A stretch of DNA of 64,000 nt from Paracentrotus lividus (taxonomy: Eukaryota > Echinodermata > Echinoidea > Camarodonta > Echinidae), in assembly GCA_940671915.1 (NCBI GenBank), contig CALNVZ010003426.1:18250465-18314464 (forward strand). The letters run 5' to 3'. Below, in pieces: positions 21,201 through 33,200 of this stretch (the first letter of the stretch is position 1; every line of letters starts with the position of its first letter). Under the pieces are notes generated by a model, which saw only the letters and a program-made list of their open reading frames with translations, did not search any database and had not been told where the DNA came from. Both the position numbers and the translations under genes were made by a program.

Positions 21201-24200
21201 AATTTCTGCACACTTGGTGCTTTCGTAGTTTCATGATTGGCATGATTTTTCTATTTTTGGGGTGGGGGGTTGACTTAATTACCCTATGATGCAGAAGATG
21301 ACAGAGGGCATGAAAATTCTGTTGATTGGAGTCCAGTTCTTCCCAGTCTAGCTTCCAACATGCTGTAGGTCTGGCAATCATTGGCTGTCCAAACATCTAC
21401 ACATATATATACAAATATTTATGGTTATTTTCCATAATCTGATTTCAATTATCATCTAGTTTATTTGAGACTAAGTGGGTGTTCAATTAAGACATTCGTA
21501 GGTTGTGAACAACCTTTCGAACGACTAGAAATAAGCTGATCTTAATGGAATGCCCAAAATTCTGTCTGAGGTTTGACTGTATTTTCTATTATCTCAGGAG
21601 TTGACTTACTAATAAGTCACATATTCTCTGTAGTTAAATTTTTAATTAGTCACGAATTCCCTTCAGTTAACTTGGTAATAAGTCAATATTTTTTCTGCCT
21701 TTGAGTTGAAGGATATCATGTACTAATGAATCCTATGAATCCTTTTCAATAGTTGACTTATGAGTTAGTCACATATTCCCTGTAAGTTCAATATTTTTTT
21801 AGTTAAAAGGCATGTACCAGGGATTACCGCAGTTAACTGACTAGCGAGTCATACTTGCCCTATTGTTAACTTACCAGTGAGTCACATATTCCCTATAGCT
21901 AACTTACTAATGAGTCACATATTCCCTGTAGTTTAACCATCTGCATAACTCTAAGTTTCATGACAGGATTAGCTTGGCTAGCTGCTGACTGGCTTGAAGT
22001 AGATGCCTTGCTATGTGAACCGCATGTCACCTTCAAAAAAAAAAATTTTAAATCTGTATTGAATATACGTATACCAGTTTATCTGTCTGATTCATGAAAC
22101 CCCAAATCAATCTTTTTAGTTATGACGAACAGTTTCTTGCCTAATCTACTCAAGATGTCAACATATTACCAATATCTGGTCAGTTAAACAAAAATATGGT
22201 AAATGAGAAGTTCCTTGCTAAATATACTGAAGATAACGACGTAGTTTTAATATTGGTCAAGTAAATAAGTAAAAAAATTACTGTCATTATTTAAAGATAA
22301 ATGAACTTGCTAAATGTTAATCTACTGAAGATGACAACATAGTATTAGTGACTATTAAGTAAATAAAACCAACTCGAGTCTATTTCATATGATAAATGAT
22401 TAATTTTGTGCTTTTAATATTAATGTCTACCAAGTAAATCATTAAAAATCCCTGTAATAATTTTTAGATGATCAATGAACAATTTATAGGTATTAACATC
22501 TACTGAAGATGACAATATTGAATTGAATTGAATTGAATTGAATTTTATTTCCACAAATCATTAAAAACATATAAAAAGCATGACAAACAATATTTCAAGA
22601 TTATACACGACCCCCATTAGAAGCTTCTTTTTGTTTTCAGTTGCTTCATTTACGTTAAATAAAAATTGGATTAATGCATGGGTAGTTGATGCTTCTTTCC
22701 ACCGAACCCAAACTGCCTATCATGTTAGTATATTTTGTCCAAGTAATCGATAAGTCTTACATATACATTTTCAAGTATTTTTGCGCAAAAATGGTAAAGA
22801 GAAATGGGTCTGTAATTGGAAAACACATCTTTGGACCACATTTTATATAACTGTGTATAACTTTTGAGATTTTAACAACTTTTAGGTATTACACACTTTG
22901 TATAGGCAGATGTTAATATAATAACACAAGGTTTCGATAAAATATAAATCGATTTTTTTATTACATTTATTTTCGAGAAAGTCATAACACAGGTGCCTTG
23001 CCATTTTTCATGGATATATATAAATATCTATTTAATTTCCTTCCTTTCTGTAATTGGTTTTAAAAACATGGAAATGTGAAAGAGCCCCTTAGATAAGAAT
23101 TATATTTTGAAGAATTGTCACAAATCATACTATCAGCGAGATTTTGACCAATATTTACAAAATAGTTATTAAATAAGACTTCCCGCAATCAAAGTTGCAT
23201 CTTCAATAGCAACACCGGTTTTCTTTAAAATTAGGAATATTTTCGGATCGCAGATTTAGAATTTCTGTTTATAATAATGTTAATTACTTTCCAGGTCTGT
23301 CATTGATGATTGCCTTTTATTACTTTTGAAATTTTGTTGAGAAAATATTTCTTTTTCGAATTTCTTATGGCATTAAACGTATCCTACTTGTTTATAGAGA
23401 CTTAATATGTAGACAGACGCACTTTTTAGTTGGATTTTCTTACATATTTTACTATATTTAACCTAGTTATTTCTTTCTATACGATACTATCGTTCATAGA
23501 TCAGTGATCAAACCATAGTGTACTTTTTTAATTTGAACTTTAGTTTTTTTTAGTGGAAAACNNNNNNNNNNNNNNNNNNNNNNNNNGATATACAAAGAAA
23601 TTTACAGAGAATATAAATAATGGTCAAATGTGGGGGATCATAAAAAGTTTTGAAAAAAACTTGTATGCATGATCCCATTAACATAGTCATGACATAAAGT
23701 TTATAATAATATACATACATAGAATAAATTGGCAAGGAAAAAAAAATGAACTGACAAACAAACCCTCAACCCTACCCTAAGCAACAAAAAGCATATGATA
23801 TATTACGTTTCATTTAACAATAAATACTCTTTAAACTTACGTTTAAAGGAGTTAATGAATTTGATTTTTTATACTATCTGGTATGTTCCATAATAAGGAC
23901 CTTTACACGTTACTATTGATCTGGAAAAAGAAGTTGTTGCCGTATTTAACCTCGAAAATCCAATCTCTTTCTGGTATTGTGACTATGAAAGCTATTATTT
24001 TTTTGGAAATGGAATTAAAAATTTTAGGTAGTTAGATTCTTATTGTACAAAAACATAAAAATACCTAATTATAGTTATGGAGTTTTAAAACAGTAAGGAT
24101 ACGAAGTTTCTTGAAAAGGCATTCAATGACTTCGGAATTCAGAGTTGGTTATTATTCTAACTATTCTTTTTTGCAATTTAAATAACTTTCAAAGAATATT

Positions 24201-27200
24201 TGTTGCTTGATCCCCACAAAATTATCCATAATTCAGGTTTGGATAAAATCAATGCATTATACAACATCAGAATATATTTGAGGTACAAATCATTTTAATC
24301 TATTAAGAAACACCTATATAATTTAGAAATTTGATTGTTAATTTTTACATGACTTTTCCACTTTATATCATCATCTATAATTTCACCAAGAAAATTTGAC
24401 AGTCTTAACTTTTCTATAGGTTTAATGTTATAATTCTAAAATCAATTATACCTAAACGTTTGCTTTTACCAACCTAATACTGTGAGTTTTGTATATTCAA
24501 TACTAATCTATTAGCAATAAACCACTGATTAAATTATTAATTCTATGTTCATGATACGCTTCAAATTATGAATATTACTATTTTTTTAAAAAGATATGTT
24601 ATATCATCAGCAAATAATATGAGAGTTTGAAAAATGTTGGAACAAAGAATGCAAATCAAACATATATAAAAAGAGAGCGGGCCCAGAATTGACCCTTGCG
24701 GAACCCCAATCATATATTTTTTCATATTGGATTATTTAGAGTTAAAAACTGTTAAATTGTTGCGTTCATTAAGATAACTGTGCAATTAATTTTTTTAAAG
24801 GAGTTCCTCTATACCATATAAAACTGAAGCTTTTTAAAAGTATATTATGATCAATACAGTCAAATGCCTTTTAAGGGTCCAAGAACCACCCATTACAGCT
24901 TCTTTTTGTTTCAGTTGCTCATTTACGTTAAATAAAAATTGGATTAATGCATGGGTAGTTGATGCTTTTTCACGAAAACCAAAACTGCCTATCAGAGTAT
25001 TTATTTTGTCCAAGTATCGAATAAGTCTTACATATAACAATTTCAAGTATTTTTGCAAAAATGGTAAAGAGAAATGTTCTGTAATTGGAAAACACATCTT
25101 TTGGACCACTTTTATATACTGGTATAACTTTTGAGATTTTAACAACTTTTAGGTATTAACACCTTTAGGCAAGATGTTAATATATAACACCAAAGGTTTC
25201 GATAAAATATAAAGATTTTTTTATTACATTATTTTCGAGAAAGTCATAACCAGGTGCCTTGCCATTTTTCATGGATAATACAATTCTATTAATTTCCTTT
25301 TCTGTAATTGGTTTTAAAAACATGGAATGTGAAAAGAGCCCCTTAGATAAGAATTATATTTTGAATTGTCACAATCATACTTCAGCGGAGATTTTGACCA
25401 TATTTACAATAGTTATAAAAGAAGTTGTATATAGATCCATTATTACAGTGATAAACTTATCGTACAAAAGATCAGGATCATATTCAAAATTATAATGAGT
25501 AAATTCAAAATGATAAACACTTTCAGCTACTTTGACAATGAATGTATTTATGTTGTCATCATTGATTTGTCTTTTATTAATGTTTACATGGTGTCTTTCA
25601 TTTTCAAATGAAAAGTCAAATAGGGAAAAAATCGGAAAATGATCTGAAACGTCAGCGATGATAGTGCCAGAGATAATATGAGAAATCGGAGCAGAGTTAG
25701 AAAAAATATTATCAATCAGTGTCGCTGTTGATTGTGTAATTCTGGTAGGATGATTGATTAAGGAATTAAAAGAAAATGATGACAACATATCTGAAAATTC
25801 ATTTACATAGTTAAAAACATTCATTTTATTAAGATCAATATTAAAATCCCCTAACAGTACAACTTCCTTTCGTTCTTGATTAATGATTTCTAAAGTTTGT
25901 CTTAAAAAAGAATTAAACTCATTGGGTGATTTATCTGGAGGCCTATAAAATACACCTATTATTACATTTTTTAAAGGTTTTGGAATTTCTATGAAAAGAG
26001 TTTCACATGTATTACAAAATAGATTTAAGTCAGGCCGAAGTATGTATTTAATATTTTTATAGATACATAACCCAACACCTCCACCTCTTTTATCATTTCT
26101 TTGAGAACCAAGAAATATGTATTCATTAAAAATATTACTAGGAGCAGATTCATCATTCAACCAAGTTTCGGTTAGTGCAATAACTTTAAAAGTATATTTT
26201 ATCAAGTTCAACAATATTTGAATATCATCATAATTTCTTAAAAGGCTTCTGCAGTTCAAATGTATCGCAGATAATATATTTTTAGAATGGGAAAGTAGCT
26301 CTTGATTGAGTCTATCTATTGAAAAATTAAAACCTTCATCATCCATAGTTATTTACATGATACATTATATGAGTATTAATCGTATATAAAACATGGAAGT
26401 ATATATTTGTACATAAGAGTGTACAAATAAAGTACATTATCTTTACAATATGCATTATTTGTGCTTTGTGAGATAAAAAAAAAAAAAAAAACAATTATCA
26501 CAGGTAACAAAATGTAATTATATAAACAATGTAATCTGAAAAGGTCCAAATGTATTGATGAGTATGGTAAAACATGAAATATCAGGAATCAATCATCAGT
26601 GTTAATTAGTACAACATCGGTAGTGACATGTGTATGTATCAACATTTAAAAGTTGCACTATAACAAAAAGGAAATTATCAAATTAACCGGACATGCCTCA
26701 TGAAGACTATCGAAGGAAATCATGTTTTGCTAGTACCTGGAGCAGGCTGACCTGGGATGTGTTTTAGATCATCTTCAGAAGATATTAACTTAGTTATTCG
26801 TTTGCCATTGGTAGCTTTCAGGAGAGCGATAATAATACAGTATTAATGTCTTCCAGGCAAATCATTAAAATGCACTTTAAATGGTAAAGTTCACTTTCTT
26901 GCTTAATTTAATGAAGATAACATAGTATTTATGTCAACTATCAGTAAAAACCCACCAGTCTGTTTTATATGATTATTTTTCTGAGAAATCTACTGAAGAT
27001 GACAACATAGTAAATAAGTAAAAACTGCTATAGTTGTGAAAATATATTAAATGAACAGTCTCCGGCTAAATCGATTGAACATGACGAATACAAGTGTTAA
27101 CATCTTTTGAGTAATAGTCTGTTTAGTGCTTTGGCATCTAACATGAGCCGAGGTACTTACAAATTGTGCATTGAATGGCAGCATCAAGGGATCCAGGAAT

Positions 27201-30200
27201 CGTTCTTGTAAATCACACTTGAGCACCAGCTTGTCTGAGGACATTACTACATAAATAGATGTTATGGATACGCTGGATAAAATAGTTAATATTCATAACA
27301 AAAGTACTGTTATTATAATAAATACTCTAACTGTTCAGTTTCAATTCCATTTGTATTGATGTTTACATGTAGGTTTATCTTATATAATAATTCAAGAAAT
27401 TGTCATTGATCTCCTATTGCGGTAAATCTCCATTTTGATAACTCAGCTGTCTTATTTATCATCACCGTTAACAATTTAGAGGAAGGTATGAAGATTATGG
27501 TAGCAAAATATGTTAGATCCAATTTGTTCCATTTCAAGAAAATCAAGTTTTTGTTATTTCTCGTGCATCGCAAAACTGTTATTTTTCATAGCCGTTTATT
27601 TTTCCCATTTTGATGGAAATTTCATCTTTTCTTTGGTATCATCTTGTAGAGCTCCTAAAATCAATACATTATGACTTTTTGATGAAAAAAAGTATCTAAC
27701 CCCTTTGCAAATAAGCTCTTAATAATTATGTTCCTGTTTACCTCCATTTGGGAATAAGAGATGGAGCTGTTCTCTGTCTGTGCCACAGTCATGAAACCAA
27801 CCAGTGAAAAAAGACTGAAAACTCAGCTCCCCTAGAAAGGTCCAACCATCATAAGATAATGTCAGAATGGGATACGCACAAAAGTACCAGAACAACTACC
27901 CTTAGACAATTACCCCCCCCCCCCATAAATAGGCTTATGGATGGATGTATGGTAGCTTTTTGGCATGGATACAATGTAGTTGTCTGGGGATAGTTGTCCT
28001 AGAACCATTCATATACACACATAGAAATATTATTTGATAGACATGGATAAATGCCTAGGTATAGAATAATCATCACCATTTTTAAGAATTAAAAAATTGA
28101 TATTCACACATAGATCAAAATACTTAGGATTATCTACAATTTACATCCTGTGTATTATCTAACTGCATTTATTTTCAACATCACGTTTTGGAGACACTAA
28201 TTGAAAGCAAGTCTTTCATTGTGAATGCAGTGATTACAGCACTCTTATAGCGAGAGCGAACGGACCAACCCTCTCATTGACTGTGTGTTATAAATAAATA
28301 GTCTTAAAATATACCTTTTGAAAAAAAAACTATTAACAATACAGTGTATAAATTAACCCTTAATTTAATTTGCATTGGGAAACTAAAATGTTTTGAGGGG
28401 AAAAGTACTTGTTTTGCTATTTGGCATAAAAAGGATTGTCGTTGTGTGAATTAATTGAGCCGTGAAAAAGCATGTTATTATTCAATTGGACCTGTTTTAT
28501 AAGACTACACTGCTCAGGATGGTGCATTATGGGTTAGGAATCAGGGCAGAGTTGAGGACTAGAGGTGGCTCCTGGTTCGTATTGGCTTTAACATATATTA
28601 TAGAGCAGGGCCTTAATGTTGCATTTGATGATGTATTTACCTGGTTCTATTGTAGTAACATCTAGTATGCCTGTAAGGTTGTCAGTTGAGGATGTATTTG
28701 AGCAGACAAGAGTGTCCTCAGGACTTGAAAGACTCACAACAAGAATCTTCTACAAAGTTAAAGCAAAATCACTTGATTGGGACATGAGTTTAAACACAAT
28801 CACTCAAATTAGGACATGATTCAAAACACAATCACTCAATTAGGACAGGAGTCAAAACACAATCACTCAATTTAATTAGGACATGATTCAAAACACAATC
28901 ACTCAATTAGGACATGATTCAAAACACAATCACTCAATTAGGACATGATTCAAAACACAATCACTCAAATAGACAGGAGTCAAAACATGATCACTCAATT
29001 AGGACTTGAGAGAGTCATTACAAGAATCTTCTACTTAATTAAAACACAGTCACTCAATTAGGACATAAGTTAAAACACAGTCACTCAAATTGAGATTTAA
29101 GAGACTCGTGACAAGATCTTCTTCAAAGTTTAACACAATCACTCAAATTGAGATTTAAGAGACTACCTACAAGATCTTCTTCAAAGTTAAAACACAATCA
29201 CTTAATTAAGGATTTAAGTTAAAACACAATCACTCAAATTGAGATTTAAGAGACTCGCGACAAGATCTTCTTCAAAGTTAAAACACAATCACTTAATTAA
29301 AAGATTTGAGTTAAAACACTATCACTCAAATTAAGATTTAAGAGACTCACTACAAGAATCTTCTACAAAGTTGAAATATAATCACTCAAATTGAAATTTA
29401 AGAGACTCACGACAATATCTTCTTCAAAGTTAAACACAATCACTTAATTAAAGATTTGAGTTAAAACATAATCACTCAAATTAAGATTTAAGAGACTCAC
29501 TACAAGAATCTTCCACAAAGTTGAAACATAATCACTCAAATTGGGACTTGAAAAACTCACTCCAAAATATCAAAAACCTTTAGAATGGAGAAATTAAGAA
29601 TGGTTAGGGTTTATAAACTCCAAAGTTAGGGAATAATAGCAGGCAAGATATATGAAATTCCAATTTCCAAAAGCTATTCTCCTCTGGCATATATAGAGCT
29701 GGATGCACTTTCTTTTATGACTGGGGGATAATGAATATATCACCCCTCCTGTAACAAAAGAAATTAATGTGTGTCTATGCCCCGACTTTTCTCCATCCCT
29801 AAATCAGGGTCTTATTTTCTTCAGTCTGAAGAATTAAGATTTAGACTCTGCTTTTTTCATAAATGTTTTATCGTGGATATTGATAGACAGTACAACAAGT
29901 TCCTTTAGTTTATATTTCTGAAATCCCTGTCTTTTACGTCAGAAAAAAAGGAGAGAGATATATAGAAACAGAGTGAGAGAGGGAGAGAGAGAGAGGTGGT
30001 ATACATACCCTTAGACTTTCCAGGTCTATCTCAGTGAGTATTTGATCCAACTGTTTAGAGACTGTTCCTCCTTCCTTGCATGTAATTATGATCACCTCCA
30101 ACTGACAACTGAAACTGGTAGTCTATAGAAGAAAAATAAAAAAGAGATTAAATTATCAGTACACATCATCTCTTTCTTACCCAAATGGTTAACCCTTTTC

Positions 30201-33200
30201 ATTTCCATTTTTATCAGTGTATACAGTGTTTAGCCGTTACAGTTCGATTTTTTAATATGTTTCAGAAGAAAAATAGGGCGATGATTTGAAGTGTAAACTA
30301 AAAAAACTGATTGTAGATCTTAGTACACTGATTACCGATACCTCTCGTAAGATTAATCATATCTTTTCCCTGTAACATTAAAGATACGATCTTAAAATAG
30401 ACATGATCTAATTACATTTGATCTACAACCAATTTCTCTACTTAAACTTTTGGTGTAATTGCCATTTCATGTATTAATCATTTTGTTTAATGTCCACTTG
30501 GTCTAGGACCATTTGGCCAATTCCATAAACAGACTGGTTATAGACTAAATATTCATTTGGGAATTAAGACTAAAATGCCATTAAATAATTTGGCTATGAG
30601 ACCAAATGGTAATTAGACCAAGTGAGAACTAGACCCATATTAGGCCAATGGGAAATTAGAACAAATTGTTAGTAGACCAAATGGGTTTAGCCTTTTGTAT
30701 TAGAGAATGAGAGAATTAGACCATCTGCTGCTAGACCAAGTGGATATAAACCAGAAAAAGTAGATGGAAAGAGCTGACCAACAATATTTTACACCCAAGT
30801 TTCAAATGAGTCCTTGCAGGATTCAATTCAATTCAATTCAATTTATTAAACCATAAAAAAGCAAACATGTACAAAGAAATATACATATGTGACTCATCAT
30901 ATCAAAATCAGACACAAGTCGCCAGAAAAGAGAAAAAGAATTCCAACAAAACAATCCATTTTAAAACTAAGCTTTCCACTAATCATTTCTACTCATTTCT
31001 CTTTACAGAGCATACAAGAAACATTGAAAATTCAGAAAATAAAAAAATATTTCCCCCCAAATAAGACAATATTGTATTATTTTGCCAATTTCCTCAACAC
31101 TGTGCTGAATTTGCTCGGCGACTTGTGTCTGATTTTGATGTGATGCATCACATATGATAAATCAGATTAAACATAAATACATAATATGGTCAGACATATT
31201 TGGAACAGACAAAGCACTTCCAAAGGAAGGAAATACCTTACAGACTTTATTTATTTACCTGTCTGAGTGTTTGAGATTGTCGTTTGAATTGCATAACAGC
31301 ATCCTGTAATGCTTGAGGTAGGTTGCTATCTTTAGAGACAGGAAAGGTTTTTAACTCGTGAAGAGCATTCTGAAGTCTTGAGAAGTTTCCTCGAACATGC
31401 TGTAGTGGAAACAGATTCTGTCAAGAGAGATAAAGAGATATAAAATTTCAGTTAGTATTGATGAATAAAAAAATAATTAAAAATACCTTTAAATATCTAT
31501 CTATTTGTGTGAATATGATTGTATAACAAAGACTGAAATGATATACTTATGAATACTTGCCTATTAAGGCCTGTAAAAAACAGTCACATCTTTTTGCCCT
31601 CATGCACATAGCCTACATCTCCAGCTCAAGTTTGTGCAACTCTAAAGGCTAATGGCTTTTAGAACGTTTTTTTTTTAACAATATAGGTTTGATAACAACC
31701 AAAACAGATGGTCATTTACTTTCTTTAGCCACACCAGAAACACAAGTTTAATCATCACATTTTTGGCATAGGCCTACCTCTCAGTAAAACACAAACCTTG
31801 AAGCTAAAAAATTAAATCCTCCCCTCCCCACTTATCTCACACAGCCCCCCCCCCTGGTAACGAAAGGGCCTACATACTCTGAGTGATTGCCAAGTGCAAA
31901 TAGTCCAAAGAAGGGTAGTCTTGCTGGTCCAGTCATGTTGCATGCTAGGGCAAGGGTATGCTCCAAGGCTTGATGCAAGTCATAACATATCTCAGAGGAA
32001 AATGGCAGTGAGAAATCGACTAACAAAACACGTGCTGTCAAAATAAAAAGGACCAGTTTTGAACAGGTAGATCTAGATAAAAGTTGGATTAGACCTTCAT
32101 TCAATTCAATTCACATTCACATTTCAATGATACATTTCAGATGCATCAATATGAAACAGGAAAACAGTTAAATGTACAACATAATAAATACAATTGCACA
32201 ATATGATTCATACAATGATACAGACGAAGGATAGGCCAGAAAGAAGGACAAGACCCAAGAAGGAACAATATTAATATTAACATGTTGACACAAGAGAAAT
32301 GACAACAAGAAATAAAGAGAATATAATAACATATGCAGCATATAGGGTCTATTTCAATGATACAATCGATCTAGGCTACATGACGTTTTATTCTGCATTG
32401 ATAACAGGGCCTTTTCTGTTAATATGTTTTGACCCTGTCAACAGGAAAAAAAAACGTCTGCCAACTCAGTCCCCGACCTCAGTCACGAATATTATCATTT
32501 TGGAGACTTTTATGAGGTTGTCCCTGGCACCGGCAAGACAAGAGCAAGGCCTCCCTTAAGAGGTAGACCCTCTAGATTCTAGATCTAGTCTAGCATAGTC
32601 TAGATCCAAGGATTCTATATTTCCTCGGTCTCATCGACTTCGAACCACAGTGCAGTCTACATAGAGGTCTATCCCCATTCTAACTATACACAGCCCCGTT
32701 GCCGAAGGCGACGGGGCTGTACTTCCACCACCCCTATTTACAGCGTAACTTTCAGTGATGATGGCGCAAGTGATTATACTGGTCAATTTAATCAATCTTA
32801 TGTTAAAATGTTGTTGTAAGGTTTCTATGATGTTTCACGCGTAACAACGACTAAAATGAAAGTATATAAGAGCTTCTTGACTTACCAAATTGAATTTTCC
32901 GTTGGCCTTGTCTCTTCTCATAGTGTTGGTGCCATCGCTGCCATTTTCTATGACGTCATTTTACTGTGCGAAGACGTATGGCGAAGACAACGCACGCACG
33001 GAGAAATATACGTTGATGGACTCAATTTTCCTGTATTTTTCTACATTTTAGTTCATTACTTCATGTGAAACATTCGCAGATGTCACTAATTCGAGGAAAA
33101 ACTTCAAAGAATTGATTCAATGTGAGTATGAATTCAAATAAGGTATTTTTGCCACGAAATTGTGGTCATGTATAGATATTTTCAAAACTTCGCCAAATAT

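Larger units (their letters stand above)
22506..26500 (-). mobile_element. CR1/L2-like non-LTR retrotransposon, gap-broken
   Basis: Minus-strand element with an endonuclease ORF (26346-25375), an RT region (about 25370-23750) and a 3' end marked by a (GAATT)n tail at 22507-22545. (GAATT)n-type tails are usual in L2/CR1-like elements. Between the tail and the RT there is a rearranged second RT copy, a 25-N gap and 3'-part sequence, so the order as assembled is not the element's own order. It is inserted in M1AP intron 7 within a minisatellite. Confidence 0.85.

Noticed and set aside
28722..29570. CRISPR-like regular repeats
   Set aside because: Units are degenerate, lack unique spacers of constant length, and derive from an M1AP exon edge in an animal-type genome.
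32856..33068. 70-codon frame in M1AP intron 1
   Set aside because: No similarity recognised, no splice or promoter support, antisense to M1AP.
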